Source of the DNA: an uncultured Bacteroidota bacterium
GTDB taxonomy: Bacteria > Bacteroidota > Bacteroidia > Flavobacteriales > Flavobacteriaceae
Assembly (NCBI GenBank): GCA_903888655.1
Contig: CAISUR010000296.1
Location: forward strand, 1-6,079
Length of the DNA: 6,079 nt
Reading direction: 5' to 3'
The position numbers and the translations under genes were made by a program. This document shows, piece after piece, positions 1 to 6,079 of this stretch. The notes beneath the pieces were generated by a model, which ran no database searches, had not been told where the DNA came from, and saw only the letters and a program-made list of their open reading frames with translations. The stretch's first letter is position 1. Every line of letters begins with the position of its first letter.

Positions 1-921
1 ATTACCTCAACAGAAGCATTAAAACTTCCAGAAGTGCCAAAACATCTAATAATTATTGGTGGAGGTGTCATAGGAATTGAACTTGGTCAAGTATATTTAC
101 GATTAGGTGCCGACGTTTCCGTAGTAGAATTTATGGATCGAATTATTCCTGGCATGGATGCGGCTCTTTCAAAAGAGTTAACTAAAGTATTGAAAAAGCA
201 AGGAATGAAATTCTATACTTCTCACAAAGTACAATCAGTAGAACGAAAAGGAGAAACAGTTATAGTTAAAGCAGAAAATGCTAAAGGAGAAATTATTAGT
301 TTGGAAGGAGATTATTCGTTAGTATCTGTTGGTCGTCGTCCATATACTGATGGCTTGAATGCTGACAAAGCGGGAATAAAGTTAACCGAAAGAGGTCAGA
401 TTGAAGTAAATGACCATTTACAAACTAATATTTCAAATATTTATGCTATTGGTGATGTAGTTCGTGGTGCGATGTTAGCGCACAAAGCGGAAGAAGAAGG
501 AGTAATGGTGGCGGAACTTTTAGCTGGACAAAAACCACATATTGATTATAATCTAATTCCCGGAGTAGTTTATACTTGGCCAGTAGTGGCTGCTGTAGGT
601 AAAACTGAAGAGCAATTAAAATCTGAAAATGTTGCTTATAAGGTAGGTAGTTTTCCATTCAAAGCTTTAGGTAGAGCTCGAGCAAGTGGAGATATTGACG
701 GATTTGTAAAAATACTCGCAGACGCTTCTTCTGATGAAGTTCTTGGTGTACACATGATTGGAGCACGCTGTGCAGATTTAATTGCTGAAGCAGTCACTGC
801 AATGGAATTTAGAGCATCTGCAGAAGACATTTCAAGAATGAGTCATGCGCATCCAACTTTTGCTGAAGCGATTAAAGAAGCGGCTTTGGCAGCTACCGAA
901 AATCGAGCATTGCACGTCTAA
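1..921 (+). CDS. lpdA: Dihydrolipoyl dehydrogenase (E3), 5'-truncated by the window edge
   Basis: This flavoprotein re-oxidises the dihydrolipoyl groups of 2-oxoacid dehydrogenase complexes (and of the glycine cleavage system) with NAD+, in the cytoplasm. The reading frame is open from base 1, giving 306 visible residues before TAA. The family is usually about 460-470 aa, so roughly 160 N-terminal residues, with the first FAD-binding segment and the redox-active CxxxxC disulfide, lie outside the window. A GTG at 34 is internal and not the true start. Visible in order are the NAD-binding Rossmann motif IIIGGGVIG (residues 17-25), the second FAD-contact motif YAIGDVV (about 148-154), and the C-terminal dimerisation domain with HAHPT followed by Glu (282-288), the His-Glu pair of the active site contributed by the partner subunit. 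No defect is visible in this part. Family assignment is secure; which complex it serves cannot be told because the upstream neighbour is missing. Confidence 0.96.
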   Translation: MTSTEALKLPEVPKHLIIIGGGVIGIELGQVYLRLGADVSVVEFMDRIIPGMDAALSKELTKVLKKQGMKFYTSHKVQSVERKGETVIVKAENAKGEIISLEGDYSLVSVGRRPYTDGLNADKAGIKLTERGQIEVNDHLQTNISNIYAIGDVVRGAMLAHKAEEEGVMVAELLAGQKPHIDYNLIPGVVYTWPVVAAVGKTEEQLKSENVAYKVGSFPFKALGRARASGDIDGFVKILADASSDEVLGVHMIGARCADLIAEAVTAMEFRASAEDISRMSHAHPTFAEAIKEAALAATENRALHV

Positions 922-948
922 TTACTCAAAAATATAACTATTAAAATT

Positions 949-984
949 AAAAAGGATGAAAGATAATTTTCATCCTTTTTTTTT
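949..984. terminator. Bidirectional intrinsic terminator between convergent lpdA and purL
   Basis: A perfect 13-bp stem pairs 949-961 (AAAAAGGATGAAA) with 968-980, leaving a 6-base loop. On the + strand it runs into nine T (976-984), which ends lpdA transcription 27 bases after its stop codon. On the - strand the complementary arm gives a run of five T followed by an AT-rich stretch (about 953-940), so it should also end purL transcription. The position between two convergent genes fits a shared terminator. The stem core GGATGA/TCATCC is the only GC-containing part, so strength in the - direction is uncertain. Confidence 0.85.
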
Positions 985-997
985 ATTTATTTATTTA
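982..997. repeat. Short tetranucleotide repeat (TTTA)x4 across the purL stop codon
   Basis: Four perfect TTTA units follow directly on the T tract of the terminator and run over the purL stop codon (991-993) into the last sense codons. On the purL strand it reads AAATAAATAAAT-like, with the stop codon TAA inside a unit. Because the units are identical, gain or loss of one copy recreates the same lysine and stop codons, so it is unlikely to act as a phase switch. It is probably only AT-rich simple sequence. Confidence 0.6.
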
Positions 998-3900
998 TTC
1001 TCAATCCACAATCTAGCATTAACAAACGCTTCAATCCAAGGCGAAACTTCATCTTTTTTGTCTCTTGGATAATATGCCCAATTCCATGGAAAAGTCGAAC
1101 GTTCAATGTGTGGCATCATTACTAGATGTCTTCCGGTTGTATCGCACATCATAGCGGTATTGAAATTAGACCCATTTGGATTGGCTGGATAGCTTTCGTA
1201 ACCATATTTTGCTACAATATTATATCGACTTTCTTCATAAGGCAATTTGAATTTTCCTTCTCCATGCGAAACCCAAACGCCTAATGTTGTTCCAGCCAAA
1301 GTCGACAACATTACCGATTTGTTTTCTTGTACTATAACAGAAGTAAATATACTCTCATGTTTGTTTGAATCATTATGGTGCATTTTGCCATGAATTTCAT
1401 GATCTGGATTGATCAATTCCAATTCCATAAACAATTGGCATCCATTACAAATTCCAACCGAAAGTGTATCTTCTCTTTTATAGAAATTCTGGAGTGCTGT
1501 TTTGGCTTTTTCATTATATAAAAACGCACCAGCCCAACCTTTGGCAGAACCGAGTACATCTGAATTCGAAAATCCACCAACTGCACCAATAAAATGTATA
1601 TCTTCCAAAGTTTCACGTCCCGAAATCAAATCGGTCATGTGCACATCTTTCACATCAAATCCAGCTAAATACATTGCATTTGCCATTTCACGTTCCGAAT
1701 TACTTCCTTTTTCACGAATGATGGCCGCTTTTGGTCGAGTTTTATTTTCGTCAATAAATGGTTTTAATCCTGTAAAATGACTTGGGAAAGTATAGTGTAA
1801 AGGTTGATTTGGAATATTTTCAAATCGTTCTTGAGCTTTGTTATTTTTGGTTTGTTTCTGATCGAGTAAATAAGAAGTTTTGAACCAACTATCTCTCAAT
1901 TTTGAAACCTGAAATTTGAAATCTGAAACTTCTAAAACATCTGAATTTTGTACCGTTCCAATTTTAAATATTTCAACACCTTCAAATGCTTTTTCAAAAG
2001 ATGCATCATTTTTTGCTTGAAGTACTATTCCAATATTCTCAGAAAATAATATTTTCACCAAATCTTTTTCACTAAATGAATCGAAAGAAATTTTTGCTCC
2101 TAAATTGACATCGGCAAAACACATTTCTAATAAAGTGGTTATTAATCCGCCACTTCCAATATCATGTCCGGCAACAATTTGACGGTCTTTAATTAAATTT
2201 TGAATTGTATAAAATGCATTTTTGAAAAAGTCAGCGTTTTTAACCGTAGGCGTTTCTGAACCAATTTTATTTAAAGTCTGAGCAAATGAACTACCGCCCA
2301 ATTTAAAATCATCTTGCGATAAATTGATGTAATAAATTGAACCACCATCGCGATGCAAAACCGGTTCAACCACTTTAGTAATATTTGAACAATTTCCAGC
2401 CGCAGAAATAATAACCGTTCCAGGAGCAATCACCTCATCGTTTGGGTATTTCTGTTTCATTGAAAGTGAATCTTTTCCAGTTGGGATATTGATTCCCAAT
2501 TCGATAGCGAAATCTGAACATGCTTGGACGGCTTCATACAATCGAGCATCTTCGCCTTCATTTTTACATGCCCACATCCAATTAGCTGATAAGGAAACAC
2601 TTTTTAAATTGTCTTTTAATGGTGCAAAAACAATATTAGATAAAGCTTCTCCAATAGCATTTCTACTTCCCGCTTTTGGGTCAATCAACGCCGAAATTGG
2701 CGCATGCCCAATAGAAGTAGCAATTCCTTCTTTTCCGTTATAATCTAATGCCATTACGCCAACATTGTTAAGAGGCAGTTGTAATGGACCTACACATTGT
2801 TGTTTGGCCACTTTTCCGCCTACACATCGATCGACTTTATTGGTTAACCAATCTTTACACGCAACAGCTTCTAATTGTAGCAAATCTTCTAGATAACTTG
2901 GGATTTTTTCAATTGAATATTCTAAATCGTTATAATCTCTAACGATTGTGTTGTCAATCAAGATGGTTTTTGGAGAACTTCCAAACATATCTTCTAAGGC
3001 AAAATCCATCGGTTTAGCTCCCGTAGTTTTACTCTCAAAAGTAAATCGATGATCACCGGTAACATCACCCACTTGATACATAGGCGAACGTTCTCTGTCG
3101 GCAATTCGTTGTAAAATAGCAATGTCTTTTTGACCAATTACTAATCCCATGCGTTCTTGACTTTCATTACCGATAATTTCTTTAGCAGAAAGCGTAGGGT
3201 CACCAACAGGCAATTTATCTAAATCGATCATTCCACCAGTTGCTTCTACCAATTCAGATAAACAATTTAGATGACCACCAGCTCCATGATCATGTATAGA
3301 GACAATTGGATTTTCATCACTTTCAACTAAACCACGAATGGCATTAGCCGCTCGTTTTTGCATTTCGGGATTGGAACGTTGAATGGCATTTAATTCGATT
3401 CCAGAACCTAAAGCACCTGTATCTGCCGAAGAAACTGCAGCACCACCCATTCCAATTCGATAGTTCTCACCACCTAATATCACTACTTTATCACCCGTTT
3501 TAGGTTCGTGTTTTTGCGCTTGCGATGCTTTTCCATATCCAATCCCGCCCGCTTGCATGATGACTTTATCGTAACCAAGTTTTCTGTTTCCCTCTTTGTG
3601 TTCAAACGTTAACACCGAACCTGTAATCAAAGGTTGTCCAAATTTATTTCCAAAATCTGATGCACCATTAGATGCTTTTATTAAGATATCAATTGGAGTT
3701 TGATACAGCCATTTACGTTCTTCAAATCCTAATTTGTTTTTTTGTAATCGCGAGTAGGAAGTCATATAAACCGCGGTACCTGCCAAAGGCAATGAGCCTT
3801 GTCCGCCAGCTAATCGATCACGAATTTCTCCTCCCGAACCAGTTGCTGCGCCATTAAAGGGTTCGACGGTTGTTGGAAAATTATGAGTTTCAGCTTTTAA

Positions 3901-4629
3901 TGAAATAACAGATTCAAATTGTTTTTTGGTGTAAAAATCGGGTTTATCGGCACTTTTTGGTGCAAATTGTTCCACTGTCGGCCCTTTAATAAAAGCTACA
4001 TTATCTTTATAAGCCGAAACAATATCATTTGGATTTTCAGCAGCAGTTTTCTTAATTAGTTTGAACAAAGAATTGGGTTGTTCTTTACCATCAATCACAA
4101 AAGTTCCATTGAAAATTTTATGACGGCAGTGTTCAGAATTTACTTGAGAAAATCCAAAGACTTCAGAATCGGTTAGTTTTCTGTCCAGTTTTTTGGATAA
4201 GTTTTCCAAGTAATCTACTTCTTCTTGACTTAAAGATAAACCTTCTTGGTTATTGTAGGCTGCAATATCATCAATATAAAGAATCGCTTCCGGTTGAATA
4301 TTTATGGTGAAAATGTTTTGATTTAATTCTGGATATTTTTGAGAAATCATCGGGTCAAAATCGGAAAATGATTCCGAAACATTGTGAAATTCTTCAATTC
4401 TTATGATGTCTTCAATACCCATGTTTTGCGTAATTTCGACGGCATTGGTGCTCCACGGAGTAACCATTGCGGCACGTGGACCAACAAAAAAATCCGCAAG
4501 AACGGATTTATCTATTTTAAGAGTATTGCCAAAAAGCCAATTTAATTTTGAGATGGTTGCTGCCGATAACTCTTTATGCGTTTGAACAGCAAATACAGTA
4601 GTCGTTTCGTTTCCGAAAAAGTGAATCAT
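991..4629 (-). CDS. purL: Phosphoribosylformylglycinamidine (FGAM) synthase, large single-chain type
   Basis: This cytoplasmic enzyme catalyses step four of de novo purine synthesis: FGAR + glutamine + ATP give FGAM + glutamate + ADP + Pi. At 1212 aa it is the fused form in which PurS-like, PurL and PurQ parts share one chain; it is shorter than the E. coli enzyme (about 1295 aa) but, from memory, normal for Bacteroidota. Seen in order: an N-terminal PurS-like domain (about 1-125); the linker domain with NSEHCRHKIFNG (164-175); the first AIRS-type half with ETHNFPTTVEPF and GAATGSGGEIRD (247-271); the GKVAKQQCVGPLQ segment (605-617); the second half with TGKDSLSMKQKY (717-728); and a C-terminal class I glutaminase with AAIIREKGSNSE (968-979), nucleophile Cys1061 in GICNGCQ, and His1174/Glu1176 in MPHIERS. 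All key residues are present, so it should be active. The ATG at 4629 is chosen because the family-like start MIHFFGN begins there and a promoter lies about 60 bases upstream. No Shine-Dalgarno is visible. One odd stretch (residues 901-910) is encoded by a 7-base tandem repeat. Confidence 0.98.
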   Translation of the reverse strand: MIHFFGNETTTVFAVQTHKELSAATISKLNWLFGNTLKIDKSVLADFFVGPRAAMVTPWSTNAVEITQNMGIEDIIRIEEFHNVSESFSDFDPMISQKYPELNQNIFTINIQPEAILYIDDIAAYNNQEGLSLSQEEVDYLENLSKKLDRKLTDSEVFGFSQVNSEHCRHKIFNGTFVIDGKEQPNSLFKLIKKTAAENPNDIVSAYKDNVAFIKGPTVEQFAPKSADKPDFYTKKQFESVISLKAETHNFPTTVEPFNGAATGSGGEIRDRLAGGQGSLPLAGTAVYMTSYSRLQKNKLGFEERKWLYQTPIDILIKASNGASDFGNKFGQPLITGSVLTFEHKEGNRKLGYDKVIMQAGGIGYGKASQAQKHEPKTGDKVVILGGENYRIGMGGAAVSSADTGALGSGIELNAIQRSNPEMQKRAANAIRGLVESDENPIVSIHDHGAGGHLNCLSELVEATGGMIDLDKLPVGDPTLSAKEIIGNESQERMGLVIGQKDIAILQRIADRERSPMYQVGDVTGDHRFTFESKTTGAKPMDFALEDMFGSSPKTILIDNTIVRDYNDLEYSIEKIPSYLEDLLQLEAVACKDWLTNKVDRCVGGKVAKQQCVGPLQLPLNNVGVMALDYNGKEGIATSIGHAPISALIDPKAGSRNAIGEALSNIVFAPLKDNLKSVSLSANWMWACKNEGEDARLYEAVQACSDFAIELGINIPTGKDSLSMKQKYPNDEVIAPGTVIISAAGNCSNITKVVEPVLHRDGGSIYYINLSQDDFKLGGSSFAQTLNKIGSETPTVKNADFFKNAFYTIQNLIKDRQIVAGHDIGSGGLITTLLEMCFADVNLGAKISFDSFSEKDLVKILFSENIGIVLQAKNDASFEKAFEGVEIFKIGTVQNSDVLEVSDFKFQVSKLRDSWFKTSYLLDQKQTKNNKAQERFENIPNQPLHYTFPSHFTGLKPFIDENKTRPKAAIIREKGSNSEREMANAMYLAGFDVKDVHMTDLISGRETLEDIHFIGAVGGFSNSDVLGSAKGWAGAFLYNEKAKTALQNFYKREDTLSVGICNGCQLFMELELINPDHEIHGKMHHNDSNKHESIFTSVIVQENKSVMLSTLAGTTLGVWVSHGEGKFKLPYEESRYNIVAKYGYESYPANPNGSNFNTAMMCDTTGRHLVMMPHIERSTFPWNWAYYPRDKKDEVSPWIEAFVNARLWIENK
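1902..1929. repeat. Heptanucleotide tandem repeat (YTGAAAY x4) inside purL
   Basis: Four contiguous 7-base units, TTGAAAC, CTGAAAT, TTGAAAT and CTGAAAC, differ only between C and T at the first and last base. On the purL strand the unit is RTTTCAR and encodes residues 901-910 (VSDFKFQVSK). The array lies between the second AIRS-type half and the conserved LRDSWFKTSYLLD segment (911-923) before the glutaminase domain, where a variable loop or strand is expected. A 7-base unit changes frame unless copies vary in threes, so only in-frame changes would be tolerated. Confidence 0.75.
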
Positions 4630-4637
4630 TGTGTTGT

Positions 4638-4683
4638 GTTGTTGTCGCTGTGGGCAAGTCGCGACTTGACCGTACGTTGTTGT
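4638..4683. repeat. GC-rich palindrome flanked by 8-base direct repeats in the purL leader
   Basis: The core CAAGTCGCGACTTG (4655-4668) is a perfect 14-bp palindrome. With one mismatch (4654/4669) the symmetry extends to 20 bp at 4652-4671. Identical 8-base copies of GTTGTTGT lie at 4638-4645 and 4676-4683, leaving 30 bases between them. The block is much richer in G and C than the flanking AT-rich DNA. It lies wholly or almost wholly in the predicted purL 5' leader, 22 bases before the ATG, and no T tract follows it on the - strand, so it is not an intrinsic terminator. It could be a dispersed REP-like element, an operator, or an mRNA leader hairpin; the sequence does not decide between these. 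Confidence 0.7.
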
Positions 4684-4688
4684 AGTTG

Positions 4689-4720
4689 CAAATTTAGTTT
4701 AAAAAAGACAAGTAGCAAAA
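4689..4720 (-). promoter_or_regulatory. Bacteroidota-type promoter for purL
   Basis: Read on the - strand, TTTG (4719-4716, preceded by a further T at 4720) is followed after exactly 19 bases by TAAATTTG (4696-4689). This matches the primary sigma-factor promoter described for Bacteroidota (TTTG about -33, TAnnTTTG about -7, spacing about 19). Transcription would start near 4682-4685, giving a leader of about 55 bases that contains the palindrome. The match is exact in both boxes and placed correctly before purL, but the start site is inferred. Confidence 0.75.
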
Positions 4721-4764
4721 TGACATTTGAATAGTTTTTAACTTGTTTTCGACAAAATAAATTA

Positions 4765-5895
4765 CTAATAACCTATATAATCTGTGATTTCTAAACCATA
4801 TCCAATCATTCCTACCCGTTTTGTTTGTCGAGTGTTTGTGATGAGTTTTATTTTTGATATATCTAAATCGTGCAATATTTGTGCTCCAATACCAAAATCC
4901 TTTGCATCCATTTTAATTTGAGGTGCATTTTGTATTCCTTGTTCTTGCAAAACTTTTAATTCTTTCAAGCGATTTAATAAATCTAATGATTCGATTTCTT
5001 GATTAATAAAAAGCACAGCTCCTTTGCCATTTTCATTGATTAATCGGAACATGTCATCCAATTTTTTATCAGCATTGTTGGTTAGTGTTCCAAGAATGTC
5101 ATTGTTGATTTGGGTCGAATTGATTCTCGTGAGTATTGATTCTCCATTGCTCCAACTTCCTTTTGTTAACGCGAGGTGTACTTGTTTATTTGTAGTTTGT
5201 AAATAAGCACGCAATCTAAAATCGCCAAAACGTGTTTGTATTTCAAAATCTTCTTTTTTTACAATCAAACTGTCGTGTTGCATGCGATAGGCAACTAATG
5301 CTTCAATAGATACTAATTTCAAATCAAATTTTTTGGCTACTTCCACTAATTGAGGCAAACGAGCCATCGTTCCATCATCGTTCATAATTTCGACAATAAC
5401 TCCAGCCGATTTGAATCCTGCAAGTCTTGCAAAGTCAATTGCTGCTTCGGTATGACCAGTTCTTCTTAAAACGCCGCCTTGTTTGGCAATTAATGGAAAA
5501 ATGTGTCCTGGGCGACCCAACTCGTGAGGTTTAGTATTTGGATCTACCAATGCTTGAATTGTTTTTGCTCTATCAGATGCCGAAATTCCCGTTGTGACTC
5601 CATTTCCTCGTAAATCTACCGATACCGTAAATGCGGTTTGCATGACATCAGTATTATTATGAACCATCGTATTTAATTCTAGTTCTTTGCAACGACTTTC
5701 TGTGAGAGGCACACATATTAATCCCCGACCGTGTGTAGCCATAAAATTGATCATTTCGGGAGTTACTTTTTCGGCTGCAGCTAAAAAATCACCTTCATTT
5801 TCACGGTCCTCATCATCAACTACTATTATTATTTTTCCCTGACGGATATCTTCTATAGCTTCTTCAATAGTGTTTAGTTGAATGGTATTTGACAT
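4765..5895 (-). CDS. ribB: 3,4-dihydroxy-2-butanone-4-phosphate synthase, RibBA-type fusion with a degenerate GTP cyclohydrolase II domain
   Basis: The N-terminal RibB domain (about 1-205) converts ribulose 5-phosphate to 3,4-dihydroxy-2-butanone 4-phosphate plus formate, the four-carbon precursor of riboflavin. Its motifs look intact: the acidic VVDDEDRENEGD (25-36), RGLICVPLT (57-65), TTGISASDRAKTI (101-113), RPGHIFPL (128-135), GGVLRRTGHTEAAIDF (140-155) and VEIMNDDGTMAR (168-179). The C-terminal part (about 220-376) follows the RibA fold pattern, with TRFGDFRLRAY, QEQG and KLITN, but aligned by eye to E. coli RibA the three zinc-binding cysteines (SEC, CDC) are replaced by Gln262, Asn273 and Ala275. 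The HRQEGR motif reads INQEIE (297-302) and the nucleophilic Arg is Lys332. It is also shorter, lacking the usual C-terminal tail. GTP cyclohydrolase activity is therefore unlikely, so ribB fits better than ribBA, although automatic annotation may say bifunctional. The ATG at 5895 gives the family-like start MSNTIQLNTIEEAIEDI. It lies 16 bases after the upstream gene, suggesting co-transcription; no separate promoter was seen. Confidence 0.93.
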   Translation of the reverse strand: MSNTIQLNTIEEAIEDIRQGKIIIVVDDEDRENEGDFLAAAEKVTPEMINFMATHGRGLICVPLTESRCKELELNTMVHNNTDVMQTAFTVSVDLRGNGVTTGISASDRAKTIQALVDPNTKPHELGRPGHIFPLIAKQGGVLRRTGHTEAAIDFARLAGFKSAGVIVEIMNDDGTMARLPQLVEVAKKFDLKLVSIEALVAYRMQHDSLIVKKEDFEIQTRFGDFRLRAYLQTTNKQVHLALTKGSWSNGESILTRINSTQINNDILGTLTNNADKKLDDMFRLINENGKGAVLFINQEIESLDLLNRLKELKVLQEQGIQNAPQIKMDAKDFGIGAQILHDLDISKIKLITNTRQTKRVGMIGYGLEITDYIGY

Positions 5896-5897
5896 AG

Positions 5898-5909
5898 TAT
5901 CTTAAGATA
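5898..5909. repeat. 12-bp palindrome in the gap before ribB
   Basis: TATCTTAAGATA is a perfect inverted repeat with no spacer, placed two bases before the ribB start codon (5895) and filling most of the 16-base gap to the upstream gene. It occupies the place where a ribosome binding site would be; on the - strand the only purine-rich element there is TTAAGATA. In AT-rich DNA a 12-bp palindrome can arise by chance, so a function is not claimed. Confidence 0.45.
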
Positions 5910-5911
5910 GA

Positions 5912-6079
5912 TTAGTTATTAGTTATTTTTTTTAGGGCCGCTTTATTGAAAAAATAAAGTAAGAAATAAAATGGGAATGCTACTAAAAGCGTTATCATAA
6001 TTCCAGGTTCAATAATTTTATTCGTTTTAGAGGCTATATTTTCTATAATTTGTTGCGATTTTAAAATAAAATATAAAAA
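5912..6079 (-). CDS. C-terminal end of a membrane protein, possibly an LptF/LptG-family permease (partial)
   Basis: An open frame enters from the right edge and runs 55 codons to TAA at 5914-5912. The visible part has a mixed polar stretch (KSQQIIENIASKTNKIIEPG, residues 7-26), then one strongly hydrophobic segment, about residues 27-44 (from GIMITLLVAF to FLLYFF), and a short basic tail (NKAALKKITNN). This looks like a final transmembrane helix with its positive end in the cytoplasm. The start lies outside the window. In flavobacterial genomes, as I recall, the gene before ribB is often an LptF/LptG (YjgP/YjgQ) permease for lipopolysaccharide export. Position and the terminal helix fit that, but no diagnostic motif is visible, so the family name is a guess from context. 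The 16-base gap suggests one transcript with ribB. Confidence 0.6.
   Translation of the reverse strand, partial: FLYFILKSQQIIENIASKTNKIIEPGIMITLLVAFPFYFLLYFFNKAALKKITNN

Noticed and set aside
34..36. GTG as the start of a short lpd-like protein.
   Set aside because: The frame is open and lpd-like upstream to base 1 (ITSTEALKLPE), so this codon is an internal Val of a truncated longer gene.
446..830. Two open frames on the - strand inside lpdA (446-658 and 636-830).
   Set aside because: They lie antisense to a strongly recognised gene, show no recognisable protein features, and have no promoter or supporting spacing.
982..997. The TTTA repeat over the purL stop codon as a phase-variation switch.
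   Set aside because: Gain or loss of whole units recreates the same last codon and stop because the units are identical, so the protein would not change.
1413..4585. Several 60-92 codon frames overlapping purL (1413-1616 on the -; 1502-1780, 2489-2743, 3672-3857 and 4403-4585 on the +).
   Set aside because: All are contained in the purL coding region in other frames, have no recognisable motifs, and are expected by chance in a 3.6-kb gene.
4701..4750. Possible terminator after ribB: ACAAGT and ACTTGT arms followed by CTTTTTT on the - strand.
   Set aside because: The stem is only 6 bp, the loop is 30 bases, and the T tract lies within the spacer of the purL promoter. Too weak to call.
5024..5206. 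A 60-codon + strand frame opposite the ribB C-terminal region.
   Set aside because: Antisense shadow of ribB with no independent support.
5896..6079. FMN riboswitch upstream of ribB.
   Set aside because: The visible upstream sequence is coding for the preceding gene and the gap is 16 bases, too short for the aptamer; no conserved RFN-element segments were seen.

Overview
The window looks like ordinary chromosomal housekeeping DNA from a member of the Bacteroidota, most likely family Flavobacteriaceae and plausibly Flavobacterium. Four observations support this: strongly AT-biased sequence and codon use, protein sequences of flavobacterial style (the starts of PurL and of the RibB protein, and the Lpd C-terminus), a Bacteroidota-type promoter (TTTG, 19 bp, TAnnTTTG) before purL, and gene starts without a clear Shine-Dalgarno sequence. 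The assignment is by recognition only; no database search was possible.

Layout. Positions 1-921 (+) hold the 3' two thirds of lpd (dihydrolipoyl dehydrogenase), cut by the left edge. A strong hairpin with T tracts (about 949-984) separates it from the convergent gene purL (991-4629, -), which encodes a complete large-type FGAM synthase of 1212 aa. A 135-base gap (4630-4764) upstream of purL carries a well-matched purL promoter and, in the predicted 5' leader, a GC-rich palindrome flanked by 8-base direct repeats. Next is a ribB gene (4765-5895, -) encoding an apparently intact DHBP synthase domain fused to a GTP cyclohydrolase II-like domain that has lost its zinc ligands and catalytic motifs. 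Only 16 bases further upstream ends a membrane-protein gene (5912 to beyond 6079, -), of which just the last 55 codons are visible. It probably shares a transcript with ribB.

How the genes relate. Lpd serves the 2-oxoacid dehydrogenase complexes, PurL performs the fourth step of de novo purine synthesis, and RibB makes the four-carbon precursor of riboflavin. Purine synthesis feeds riboflavin synthesis through GTP, but purL has its own promoter and nothing seen here shows co-regulation.

No mobile element with a transposase, CRISPR array, tRNA or rRNA, or unknown multigene system was seen. The points most worth a second look are the degenerate RibA domain, the palindrome in the purL leader, and a 7-base tandem repeat inside the purL coding sequence.
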